Below, one piece after another: positions 1-7,866 of a DNA stretch of 13,521 nucleotides. Below the pieces are notes generated by a model. That model did no database searches and was not told the origin of the DNA. It saw nothing but the letters and a program-made list of their open reading frames with translations. The stretch is from Bdellovibrio sp. CG10_big_fil_rev_8_21_14_0_10_47_8 (GTDB taxonomy: Bacteria > Bdellovibrionota > Bdellovibrionia > Bdellovibrionales > Bdellovibrionaceae), in the NCBI GenBank assembly GCA_002773975.1, contig PEZR01000028.1:23534-37054 (forward strand), read 5' to 3'. Both the position numbers and the translations under genes were made by a program. Every line of letters starts with the position of its first letter. Within the stretch, counting starts at the first letter, position 1.

Positions 1-1064
1 TGCCAAAGCAAATGTCCCCGAAGTCTTGCGGGGACGAGTTCCCTCCCCGCTTTTTTGGGGAAAACCGTATCTAAGCGCAAACGAACCTGATACTGAGACA
101 ACACAGAGGCATCTTTTTTAAGCGCCGCCAAAAGCTGTTCTGGCTTTTTCAAGGACTGCGAGGTCAGTTGTCGCTGTCTTTTTTCACTGCTCTTTGCCCT
201 CTCCAAAATCCATTCAGAATAAAAGTGAACCCGAGAAATTCCCCTTTGAATTTCTCGCATAAAATCCGCATTTGTTTTAAAATCAAGATCTCTTCCAAGC
301 TCTGCTTGCTCCGAAGACACAAGCACATCCGAAAATCCAGACAGATGCAGCCTCTGCCGAAGCATCAGAAAGAAGTGCTGATAATAGTTCAGCACCAAAC
401 TCTCATACCCAGGGTTTTCAAATTTTTCGCCGAATAAATCGCGAATCACCAATCCTTGATAGGCATCCCTGAGGCCTCCCGGGCCATACTTCAAATTAGG
501 CTCCAAAAAATTACTGATGGAATCATATCTTTTGGCTCGAACTTTTCGTTCTAAAATAATATCTCGAAGAATTTTTTTCTTGAGCAACCGGTCGCCAAAT
601 AATTTTTTTTGCTGGTTCTCCAAACAAGCTTGCCCCACTTTGGTCAAAGCCCTGGCTCCCCACAGGGAAAGAATATCAGCGCTCTCAACGCCAACACTCC
701 AGTTTTCCAGGTCAACTGGAATTCGATAACGCACTCGGAGCCCTTGAAGCTCCATCTCTTTTACCGTTTTTTGCACCTCAACCTCAGGGCCGATAAACAA
801 AATATCCAAATCAGACTTGGGGCAAAGCTCACCCCTCCCCCATGAGCCCACCAAGATTGGCACTGAAACTCTCCAACTTGGAATCTTTTCGAGTTTGGTT
901 AAAAGCTGAGAAGATAGAACGTCAGACACCTGTTGAGACGTCCAGATCACGGTTTTGCGCACATCACCATCAGGTGCCGCACCCTGAAATTGAAACTGAT
1001 TTCTAAGCTCTTGCAGAGCCTCGGAGCCTAGGAAAGTGTTTCGTCCCGGAGAGACTTTTGCCAT
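1..1064 (-). CDS. glnD: GlnD-like [protein-PII] uridylyltransferase, N-terminal part (3' end off window)
   Basis: Open frame of 354 codons on the minus strand with no stop before the left edge. It starts at an ATG (1062-1064) inside the mutS 3' end, with AGGTGG a few bases upstream. Seen: a nucleotidyltransferase motif GSWGRGELCPKSDLDILFI with the paired Asp of DLD (about residues 74-92), then NLKYGPGGLRD (about residues 195-205), the hallmark of GlnD (NxKxGPGGLRD). Family knowledge: GlnD uridylylates and deuridylylates PII proteins in response to glutamine and continues into HD and two ACT domains; full-length proteins are about 850-900 residues, so more than half would lie outside this window. 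The HD and ACT domains cannot be seen, so a shorter GlnD-related nucleotidyltransferase is possible. It overlaps mutS by 37 nt in another frame, which suggests translational coupling. The family call is fairly sure; the PII substrate is inferred. Confidence 0.85.
   Translation of the reverse strand, partial: MAKVSPGRNTFLGSEALQELRNQFQFQGAAPDGDVRKTVIWTSQQVSDVLSSQLLTKLEKIPSWRVSVPILVGSWGRGELCPKSDLDILFIGPEVEVQKTVKEMELQGLRVRYRIPVDLENWSVGVESADILSLWGARALTKVGQACLENQQKKLFGDRLLKKKILRDIILERKVRAKRYDSISNFLEPNLKYGPGGLRDAYQGLVIRDLFGEKFENPGYESLVLNYYQHFFLMLRQRLHLSGFSDVLVSSEQAELGRDLDFKTNADFMREIQRGISRVHFYSEWILERAKSSEKRQRQLTSQSLKKPEQLLAALKKDASVLSQYQVRLRLDTVFPKKAGRELVPARLRGHLLW
14..56 (+). repeat. Two mutually exclusive GC hairpins followed by a T run, inside the glnD-like frame
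   Basis: Segment A GTCCCCG (14-20) pairs perfectly with CGGGGAC (29-35). Segment GCGGGGA (28-34) pairs equally well with TCCCCGC (44-50), which is immediately followed by TTTTTT (51-56). The second hairpin has the form of a Rho-independent terminator read on the plus strand, and the first would prevent it. It lies inside the coding frame of the glnD-like gene on the opposite strand, so any role would be in antisense transcription. It may only reflect coding sequence. Confidence 0.4.
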
Positions 1065-3556
1065 TCTGCCACCTGGTTAAGAGCCTCGATTGGAGTTTTA
1101 TTTGTCACGGGAAAGGACTTCATGTCGCCCAGAATTTGTCGAACTTGGTCCCAGCGCTCCTGCAAAGCCGCTACATCCGACGACACTGGAATATCGAGCA
1201 ACGACATTTGTCCGTGATCAGCCTGACTCTTGGACGATTCGTTCTTCGCGGGAGTTGTTTTTTCTCGCGTTTTCAAAAGCTCCAAGGCCCGCTCGGTCAC
1301 TGAGCCAGGAAGCCCCGCCAATTTTGCGACTTGAATTCCATAGGACTTTTGCGCAGGTCCAGACTTTAGAGTGTGCAGAAAACGAACTTCCCCATTTCGT
1401 TCCACCACCGTCATGTGCGCATTTTTCAATTGAGCATAATTGGACTCAAGCCCTGTAAGCTCATGATAGTGGGTGGCAAAAAGACTGGTCGCTTTCTTCG
1501 CCTGAAGCAGATACTCAAGAATCGCCTGAGCCAAGGACATCCCGTCATAGGTACTTGTCCCTCGGCCAATTTCATCCAAGATCAACAGAGACCTGTCAGA
1601 GCTTTTTTCAAGCATCTCTGCGGTCTCAGTCATTTCCACCATAAATGTCGAAAGCCCTTCCGACAATTGATCGCTAGCACCGATTCGAGTGAACAGATGA
1701 TCGAAAATCGGAAGCCTTGCTTCCGAAGCCGGAACATAAGATCCCATCTGAGCCAGGATGACGGTCAGCGCGACCTGCCTCATCAAGGTGGACTTCCCCG
1801 CCATATTGGGCCCGGTCAGAAGCAAACACCCATGAGCTGTCAGCTCGATATCATTCGCAACAAACTGAGTTTTTACCGCTTGTTCAACCACTGGGTGACG
1901 ACTTGATTTTAAAATAATTCCCGTCTCATGAAACTGCGGCAGACAATATCTTTTTTCAAGTGCCAACCAAGCCAGCGCCGCGACGACATCCAGTTCACTG
2001 CACAGGCCCGAGAGATGCAAAAGTTCCTGGGCTTTTGCTAATGCCTGTTGCCTGAGACCTTCAAATAAAGCGTATTCAAGTTCTGCTCGTCGAGCTTGCG
2101 CACTGAGAACTTTTTTCTCGAGCTCGATCAATTCCTCTGTGCAGTATCGTTCGGCATTGGTCAGAGTTTGTTTTCGCATATAGTGTGCTGGAACCTTTTC
2201 CCGATGCGTATTTGTCACTTCGATATAGTATCCAAAAACACTGTTGTACCGAATTTTAAGACTTTGAATGCCGGTCTTTTGTTTTTCCTCCAGCTCCATT
2301 TTCTGCAACAGAGAATGGCTGTCCGTTGCGAGTACAATCAACTCGTCCAGCTCAGCGGAGACTCCCTGTCGAATCATGTGCCCCTGGCGGATCAGCAACG
2401 GTGGCTCCTCAACTAGAGTTTTTTCAATGTCCAAGGCCAGCCTCTGAAGCTCCGCTTCACTGAGCTTCAGCCCTTGGTCCTTGTTTTTTGACGAGGCAAC
2501 CTGCAGCGCTGACAGTCCCGCTTGAACGGAGTGCGCCAAGGCCAAAAGATCTCGGCCATTGCATTGAGGTTGAGCAATCTTTCCCAAGCGTCTCTCAATG
2601 TCTCCAAGTTGAGCTAGGACCTCACGAACACGTTTTAGAGCGGCCATATCCTGAACCCAAGAGCTGACCCGAGTCTGTCGGTTTAGAATCTCTTCCAGAT
2701 CGGTGAGAGGAAATGAAATCCATGATCTCATCAGGCGCGCCCCAGCCGAAGTTTTTGTTCGATCAATCGCCGTATAAAAGCTCCCCGGCCCTTCTCCCTT
2801 GTAAGTCGAGAAAATTTCGAGATGACGAAGAACTGTGGCCGACAAATCCAGCCGTTTTTGCAAAAGTCGTTTTTCAAAGGGCTTTGTTGTTTTAAGAGCT
2901 TCTTCGCCGCCAAGACTTTGTACATAGGAGATCAAACGAAAAACAGCTCGCGGCTGTATCGATGGATTTGTCCCAGGCATCAGAGTGAGATCCTTTTGCA
3001 GACTGATCAACCCTGACCATTGCTCCGCCAGTTTTTCTTTTTCTTCTTCTGTGCCAAGCACCATCTCTGCAATTGGCAAAATCGCCAGTAGACGTGCGCG
3101 CTCTCGCAGATCCAAGTCCGAGAAATAAAAACCTTCCCCCGTGCTGGTCTCCAGACAAGCCAACACATCCTGATCCCAACACGCCAAATAATTACTCAGA
3201 CTTTGATCCAAAGTCTCTGGGTCGTACACCATTCCAGGAGTCAGAACTCGGGTCACGGCTCGTTTCACCAAACCCTTCGCCAACTTCGGATCCTCGACCT
3301 GGTCGCAAACAGCAACCTTAAGCCCCACTTTCAATAATTTGTTGATAGGGCCAGCGATGGAATGCGCAGGAACACCACACATTGGTGTCTCATCCGCAGA
3401 TTTTTTATTTCTTTGCGTTAGAGCGATACCTAAAATGGGCGCGGCCTTGATCGCATCGTCAAAAAACATTTCAAAAAAATCACCCATGCGAAAAAGCAAA
3501 ACTTTGTCTTCGTGGGCCGCTTTGATATCCCAATACTGTCTCATCAATGGTGTCAT
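1028..3556 (-). CDS. mutS: DNA mismatch repair protein MutS
   Basis: 842 residues, close to the usual 850 or so. MutS binds mismatches as a dimeric clamp and recruits MutL. Seen: the mismatch-reading Phe-x-Glu motif in GDFFEMF (F27, E29); the lever and clamp region with core motif NSVFGYYIEVT; Walker A GPNMAGKST (about residue 582); Walker B LLILDEIGRGTSTYDGMS (about 655-672); and ATHYHEL. The C-terminal tail carries QMSLLDI, matching the beta-sliding-clamp binding motif, followed by a short TPIEAL...W helix like the tetramerisation domain of E. coli MutS. The start MTPLMRQYWDIK matches the family N-terminus, with GGAG about 10 nt upstream. It is probably the first gene of a mutS-glnD transcript and is divergent from the antiporter gene. 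All catalytic motifs look intact. Confidence 0.98.
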   Translation of the reverse strand: MTPLMRQYWDIKAAHEDKVLLFRMGDFFEMFFDDAIKAAPILGIALTQRNKKSADETPMCGVPAHSIAGPINKLLKVGLKVAVCDQVEDPKLAKGLVKRAVTRVLTPGMVYDPETLDQSLSNYLACWDQDVLACLETSTGEGFYFSDLDLRERARLLAILPIAEMVLGTEEEKEKLAEQWSGLISLQKDLTLMPGTNPSIQPRAVFRLISYVQSLGGEEALKTTKPFEKRLLQKRLDLSATVLRHLEIFSTYKGEGPGSFYTAIDRTKTSAGARLMRSWISFPLTDLEEILNRQTRVSSWVQDMAALKRVREVLAQLGDIERRLGKIAQPQCNGRDLLALAHSVQAGLSALQVASSKNKDQGLKLSEAELQRLALDIEKTLVEEPPLLIRQGHMIRQGVSAELDELIVLATDSHSLLQKMELEEKQKTGIQSLKIRYNSVFGYYIEVTNTHREKVPAHYMRKQTLTNAERYCTEELIELEKKVLSAQARRAELEYALFEGLRQQALAKAQELLHLSGLCSELDVVAALAWLALEKRYCLPQFHETGIILKSSRHPVVEQAVKTQFVANDIELTAHGCLLLTGPNMAGKSTLMRQVALTVILAQMGSYVPASEARLPIFDHLFTRIGASDQLSEGLSTFMVEMTETAEMLEKSSDRSLLILDEIGRGTSTYDGMSLAQAILEYLLQAKKATSLFATHYHELTGLESNYAQLKNAHMTVVERNGEVRFLHTLKSGPAQKSYGIQVAKLAGLPGSVTERALELLKTREKTTPAKNESSKSQADHGQMSLLDIPVSSDVAALQERWDQVRQILGDMKSFPVTNKTPIEALNQVAEWQKSLRDETLS

Positions 3557-3723
3557 CTCTTCTTAGTCTCCAAAGCGAAGGGGAATTTCAATCATAAATT
3601 ACGACTCTGGCGGGATCGCTAATGCGCAGAGTTACTTCGAATATTTTTTACTGCAATGGGGTGCTGATTTTTAGAGCACAATTAAGTCTTGAATCCTGAA
3701 CCCAGCCAGTTTCAAATAGAAGC
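3557..3723. promoter_or_regulatory. Divergent intergenic region between mutS and the antiporter gene
   Basis: 167 bp separating two divergent genes, so it must hold both promoters. For mutS, a TATGAT-like -10 element on the minus strand lies at 3591-3596, giving a 5' leader of roughly 30 nt; no convincing -35 is visible. A 6-bp perfect inverted repeat ACTCTG (3604-3609) / CAGAGT (3627-3632) with a 17-nt spacer would overlap the -10 to -35 zone of that promoter. No clear sigma-70 promoter is seen for the antiporter. Promoter positions are inferred from sequence only. Confidence 0.4.
3604..3632. repeat. Inverted repeat in the mutS/antiporter divergent promoter region
   Basis: Perfect 6-bp arms ACTCTG and CAGAGT separated by 17 nt. 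They are followed on the plus strand by a TTCGAA palindrome and a T-rich run at about 3643-3649. No plus-strand gene lies upstream to be terminated, so an operator is a more natural reading than a terminator. Chance occurrence is possible. Confidence 0.3.
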
Positions 3724-5916
3724 ATGCCACATCTTCCACCCCTCGTTTATGACCTCGCCATCATTCTGATGACAGCCGCTGTCACAACCTTGATTTTCAA
3801 GCGTCTTCGTCAACCGGTGATTTTGGGCTACATGTTGGCTGGATTTCTGATTGGGCCCCACATGGAACTCTGGCCCGCCATCTCTGATGGAACCAATATC
3901 CAGATCTGGGCCGAACTGGGCGTGATCTTTATGCTCTTTGGTTTGGGCCTTGAGTTCAGTCTTCGTAAATTGGGCCACGTCGGCTTCACCGTCACCCAGG
4001 TTGGAATTTTTGAAGTCTCTGCCATGTGTTTGGTCGGTTACTTTGTTGGCTGGATGGCTGGATGGAGCTCGATCCAGTGCATGTATCTCGGCGCCATGCT
4101 GTCGATTTCTTCGACTTCCATTATCTTCAAGGTCTTTGAAGAATTCCAACTCAAGGGTAAAAAATTCGCGCAGTTGGTTTTTGGCGTTTTGGTGATCGAG
4201 GATCTCTTAGCTATTATTTTATTGGTGGCCCTCACAACCATAGGGGTAACCCGCCAGTTCGAAGGCACCGATTTACTCCTGACGATCGCGAAGATGTTTT
4301 TTTACATCGTTCTCTGGCTCACGGTCGGTCTGTTTTTAATCCCGTGGTCCTTTCGCGTTCTGAAGCCGTACCTGTCTGACGAAACTCTTCTCATTGTTTC
4401 CGTGGGGCTCTGCTTGATGATGGTGGTCTCCGCAACCCAAGTCGGCTTTTCTTCAGCCTTGGGCGCCTTTATCATGGGATCGATATTGAGCGAAACTCAT
4501 GAAAAGGACAAAATCGAAAAACTTCTCCATCCAGTGAAGAGTCTATTTTCTGCCGTATTTTTTACCTCGGTCGGTATGATGATCAACCCCCATGCTCTGG
4601 CGGAGCATCCCTTCTTTATTTTGAGTCTTTCCGCAGTTCTCATCTTAGGAAAAATATTTTTCGTTACAACAGGAGCTCTTCTTGCTGGGCAGGACGTAAA
4701 AACGGCGATCCCCATGGGGATCAGCTTGTCTCAGATCGGCGAGTTTTCTTTCATCATGGCCACCTTGGCGGTCACCGCTGGAATTGCCGACGAAACCTTG
4801 TACTCAAATATTGTCGCCGTTTCTGCGATTACAACTTTTACCACGCCGTGGTTGATTCGATATCGCTCTCAAATGACCGCGGCGATCGAACTGATGATCC
4901 CTGATCGGGCCCAATCTCTGCTGCGTCAGTACTCACAGCTTTCGAGACTGATTCAAGCGCGCTCTGAGTGGCGACGAATTCTTCGGGCAGATCTGGTCAG
5001 AATTTTTATCAACGCCAGCATCGTCGCCGCCATTTTTCTGTTGTCGTCTCACTTTATCTATCCAAAACTTCTCACCAAATGGTCGCAGATGCTGTGTCTG
5101 TTTTTTACGCTTCTTGCTGCGACCCCCTTTTTGTGGGGAATTCTTTTTTCTTCAGCGCGAGACCCTGAACTCTCGTTGCTGTTAAAACAAAAAATCTCAC
5201 GCAATCTTCGCAGGGCGCTTCTTGGTCTTCGTTTAATTTTCTCACTGGCTTTAATCACTATTTTGCTCTCGCAATTTATTTCGATCAAATACCTGCCTGT
5301 TGCATTTCTTATCGCGATTTTTGTTTCCAGCGTCTTTTTTGCCAAGTTTCTTGGACCCATCTATCTTTGGTTTGAAAATCGGCTGTTGAAACAAATGCAA
5401 CAGTCCGCAGAACGAACTTTGACCCCAACATTGGCACCCTGGGACGCGCATCTGTCTGAATACTTAGTTCCCGCAGAAGCTGACTTTGTGGGCCAAAGTT
5501 TAATGAGCCTTTCTTTAAAGGAAAAATACGGAGTCATTATTGCCTTGATTCAAAGGGGACAAAAGGTCATCACCGCTCCCAATCGGGACCAATCATTGAT
5601 GCCCTTTGATCGAATTAGCGTCATTGGAACTGATGAACAACTGGCAGCCTTTGAATCCTTTCTATCGCCCACGGATTCAACTCTAACGGATGCCCATCTG
5701 CAATCTTACACTCTCAATCAATACTTGGTGACGGCCCACTCTCCGGTAATTGGGAAACCCATCCGTGATTCAGGAATTCGCGAACTGACCTCGGGCCTGG
5801 TTGTGGGTTTAGAACGAGATGACCAACGTATCCTTAATCCAGACTCTCTGATGACCATCGAGCTGGGAGACCTTCTTTGGATTGTTGGAGACACCAATAA
5901 GATCCGCCAGATCTAG
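3724..5916 (+). CDS. CPA2-family cation:proton antiporter with tandem RCK_C (TrkA_C-like) domains
   Basis: 730-residue membrane protein. Residues about 5-385 are a CPA2 (Kef/NapA-like) exchanger core of about 12 hydrophobic segments, with the family signatures LFGLGLEFS (about 71-79) and VIED (157-160). E159-D160 sit where this superfamily carries its ion-binding acidic pair. Residues about 425-545 add further hydrophobic segments, then a hydrophilic tail with two RCK_C/TrkA_C-like modules: about 576-648 (YLVPAEADFVGQSL start) and 664-730 (YLVTAHSPVIGKPI start). There is no Rossmann RCK_N domain with a GxGxxG, unlike KefB/KefC, so glutathione or NAD gating is not supported. It probably exchanges K+ or Na+ for H+ across the inner membrane; which ion cannot be read from sequence. 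The start is ATG with only a weak GAAG upstream. It ends 10 nt before the convergent HAD gene. Confidence 0.9.
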   Translation: MPHLPPLVYDLAIILMTAAVTTLIFKRLRQPVILGYMLAGFLIGPHMELWPAISDGTNIQIWAELGVIFMLFGLGLEFSLRKLGHVGFTVTQVGIFEVSAMCLVGYFVGWMAGWSSIQCMYLGAMLSISSTSIIFKVFEEFQLKGKKFAQLVFGVLVIEDLLAIILLVALTTIGVTRQFEGTDLLLTIAKMFFYIVLWLTVGLFLIPWSFRVLKPYLSDETLLIVSVGLCLMMVVSATQVGFSSALGAFIMGSILSETHEKDKIEKLLHPVKSLFSAVFFTSVGMMINPHALAEHPFFILSLSAVLILGKIFFVTTGALLAGQDVKTAIPMGISLSQIGEFSFIMATLAVTAGIADETLYSNIVAVSAITTFTTPWLIRYRSQMTAAIELMIPDRAQSLLRQYSQLSRLIQARSEWRRILRADLVRIFINASIVAAIFLLSSHFIYPKLLTKWSQMLCLFFTLLAATPFLWGILFSSARDPELSLLLKQKISRNLRRALLGLRLIFSLALITILLSQFISIKYLPVAFLIAIFVSSVFFAKFLGPIYLWFENRLLKQMQQSAERTLTPTLAPWDAHLSEYLVPAEADFVGQSLMSLSLKEKYGVIIALIQRGQKVITAPNRDQSLMPFDRISVIGTDEQLAAFESFLSPTDSTLTDAHLQSYTLNQYLVTAHSPVIGKPIRDSGIRELTSGLVVGLERDDQRILNPDSLMTIELGDLLWIVGDTNKIRQI

Positions 5917-5926
5917 AATTATTCAG

Positions 5927-6910
5927 CTATTGTATGAAAAAGTACCGACCGACCCCGACATAGTCTCTGATTTTGTAGGATTTCGACGGAACCGGCGAAG
6001 CACCTATTTTTCGACATATAAAATAGTGATCCTTGTAGCTTCTTTTGACTGAGAGCCCGATCTCTTGGCAGTTGCCCACCGGAGACAAGCTTTCGCCCTC
6101 ATCTAATGAGAATCGCGCCTCAACAATTGCACCCAGGTTTTTCTGGAGACTGCGAATTTTTTCATCGGGCAAGACCACATGATGAAAAAGAAAAAAGTCA
6201 TATTGTAAATCAGCCAAAGATTTGTCCACGTTCAAAAATGGATCCGCGGCTCCATACCGAAGGCCCAGGATCTCGACCGTCGAGTTCTGAAATGCTTTTT
6301 CAACAGCTTCAAGGTTGTATCTTTTGTCATCCACAAAAATTACTCGCCTCGGCGGATGCAAGGAGTTCCCAATGATCTGAGAGAGGACTTCACCTTTTGA
6401 CTTTCCCCCGGCAAAGATAACCCCATCTCGAACATAACTTTGAATGACGGACGAATCCTTTTGAGCGGGAAAGCTCTCAACAAAGGAAACCTTAACTTTT
6501 ATCAGCTGTTGGAGCGTGGTCGCGATGAGATTATCGCCCCGAGCTGTCAACGCCATTATTGAAACTCCACTTTTTCGGAGATCGGCAAAAACATCCAAAA
6601 AATCATCCTCCACCAGCTTTACTTGAACGAAACCCTGAACTTCAGAGAAATACTGATGCTGTCTTTGTCCGGCGACCACTGGATCAATTCCCTTTTTTAT
6701 CTCTTCGTCTCTCATTAAGTCTGCCCACTGATGACTGCCAATGGAACTGGTCGGCCTCAAAATTGTATTGTCGACATCGAAGATGACCCAAGTGTCCCTC
6801 GCCCCGACCACTGGAAGATCTCGAAGACTCTGTAACTCTTGGATGCGTCCGTGGGCCATAGATGACATCGCCAGCAAAATCCATAGTAATATTTTCACGT
6901 TCAATTTCAT
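5927..6910 (-). CDS. Secreted HAD-fold protein, DUF2608-like
   Basis: 327 residues from the ATG at 6910. This start is preferred over an upstream in-frame one because AAAGGAAT lies 7-8 nt before it and it opens a signal peptide (MKLN, then the hydrophobic stretch ILLWILLAMSSMA, likely cleavage near AHG). HAD-superfamily motifs are all visible: motif I FDVDNT (D45, D47, T49), motif II ALTARG (T122), motif III Lys in GGKSKGEVL (about K170 or K172), motif IV FVDDKRYNL (D194, D195). This arrangement resembles DUF2608 proteins known from Legionella and other Gram-negatives, whose substrate is unknown to me. Predicted location is periplasm or outside the cell; activity is probably phosphohydrolase, since the nucleophile and acid/base Asp are both kept. 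It is divergent from a LysR regulator across 88 bp, so that regulator may control it. Confidence 0.8.
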   Translation of the reverse strand: MKLNVKILLWILLAMSSMAHGRIQELQSLRDLPVVGARDTWVIFDVDNTILRPTSSIGSHQWADLMRDEEIKKGIDPVVAGQRQHQYFSEVQGFVQVKLVEDDFLDVFADLRKSGVSIMALTARGDNLIATTLQQLIKVKVSFVESFPAQKDSSVIQSYVRDGVIFAGGKSKGEVLSQIIGNSLHPPRRVIFVDDKRYNLEAVEKAFQNSTVEILGLRYGAADPFLNVDKSLADLQYDFFLFHHVVLPDEKIRSLQKNLGAIVEARFSLDEGESLSPVGNCQEIGLSVKRSYKDHYFICRKIGASPVPSKSYKIRDYVGVGRYFFIQ

Positions 6911-6998
6911 TTTTATTCCTTTCGTTGCGGTTGCTAGCTCTATACCCAAAATATAATTGTCAGAATATTTCATAATACTTTATAACTATGTCAGTTTT
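6911..6998. promoter_or_regulatory. Divergent promoter region between the HAD gene and lysR-type gene
   Basis: 88 bp, strongly AT-rich, between two divergent start codons, as is typical of LysR regulators and their targets. TGTCAG occurs twice in direct orientation at 6958-6963 and 6989-6994, 31 bp apart, about three helical turns. On the minus strand each copy reads CTGACA, a near match to a -35 hexamer, and TATAGA lies at about 6939-6944, but the spacing is not ideal. An imperfect CATA...TATG dyad spans about 6971-6990. Binding by the adjacent LysR protein is inferred. Confidence 0.45.
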
Positions 6999-7856
6999 AT
7001 GAACATATCCCACCTTCAATACTTTCTAGATGCCGCCAAAAACCAGTCGATTAGCCGTTCAGCGCAAATTCATCGAGTCAGCCATTCTGCTGTCAGTCAG
7101 GCCATTCGGTCCTTGGAAAATGAACTCGGCATCGAACTCATGGTTCATTCAAAAAGAATGTTTGAACTGACTCAAGCCGGAGAGCTTTGCAGGACTGAGC
7201 TTTCTCGAGTCCTCGGTGATTTTAATGACTTTAAAGAACTGGTTCGGCAGGCCTCTAAGGAACCGACTGGCGAGCTGATATTGCTCTCCCCTCAAAGTCT
7301 GATTTCAGACACCCTCCACGAGACGCTCTTTCTCTTTCGGCAACGTTATCCAAAAGTTCGCATTCGTCTGACAACTGGAGCTGCCCACAATGTTCGACAG
7401 GGTATCTCGGACCAAAGCGCCCAGATTGGGTTTCTTTTAGACGACGGCCTGATCTCTGGATTTGAATCGACCCTTATTCGAAAGGGTCACTTTGTCCTGG
7501 CCGCAAGAAAAAAGGAACTTTCTTTAGAGAAAGCCTCGGTTTTAATCACAAGTCCTCAGAAAATTGAAGTTCAGCACCTGCGCCGAAACTTTGAAGCTCG
7601 CTTCAAAAAAAATCTTCAGGCTGAAATGGAAATTGTAAGCTGGGGTCTCATTAAACAGATGATCTTAAAGAAAAATGTTATCGGCTATCTTCCGGATTAC
7701 TGCATTCAGGAGGAGCTTCAAATGAAAAAACTTTTTGCCATCGAAGGCCCTGGCTCGGCGTTTAAATACGAGCTAAAGGCAATTTGGAACAAAAACAAAA
7801 GCCTTCATCGAAATGCTAAGCTCTTTTTGTCTTTGCTAAAAAAAGAGCAAGTGTAA
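6999..7856 (+). CDS. LysR-type transcriptional regulator
   Basis: 285 residues from the ATG at 6999, which starts MNISHLQYFLDAA as in most LysR proteins. An in-frame TTG at 6957 would add 14 residues but has no family match. Residues about 1-60 form the winged helix-turn-helix (SISRSAQIHRVSHSAVSQAI, then LENELGIELMVHSKR). Residues about 88-280 form the periplasmic-binding-protein-like effector domain (GELILLSPQSL onward). No clear Shine-Dalgarno precedes the start. It is divergent from the secreted HAD gene and so is a candidate regulator of that gene and of itself. The effector cannot be told from the sequence. It ends 10 nt before the convergent mpl stop. Slightly short for the family but complete. 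Confidence 0.92.
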   Translation: MNISHLQYFLDAAKNQSISRSAQIHRVSHSAVSQAIRSLENELGIELMVHSKRMFELTQAGELCRTELSRVLGDFNDFKELVRQASKEPTGELILLSPQSLISDTLHETLFLFRQRYPKVRIRLTTGAAHNVRQGISDQSAQIGFLLDDGLISGFESTLIRKGHFVLAARKKELSLEKASVLITSPQKIEVQHLRRNFEARFKKNLQAEMEIVSWGLIKQMILKKNVIGYLPDYCIQEELQMKKLFAIEGPGSAFKYELKAIWNKNKSLHRNAKLFLSLLKKEQV

Positions 7857-7866
7857 AACAGGCGGC

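Noticed and set aside
1373..1906. Plus-strand open frame of 177 codons
   Set aside because: Antisense to the conserved ATPase region of mutS; its composition is explained by the opposite strand.
3712..4149. Minus-strand open frame of 145 codons
   Set aside because: Opposite the start of the antiporter gene; charged, low-information translation without family features.
5917..5926. Possible terminator between the convergent antiporter and HAD genes
   Set aside because: The gap is 10 bp and no stable stem with a T run is visible.
6957..6998. Upstream TTG start for the LysR-type gene
   Set aside because: It would add 14 residues not found in the family, while the ATG at 6999 gives the standard N-terminus.
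6988..7002. Four-codon open frame (ATG TCA GTT TTA TGA) whose stop overlaps the lysR-type start
   Set aside because: It could be a leader for translational coupling, but it has no Shine-Dalgarno sequence and is short enough to be chance.
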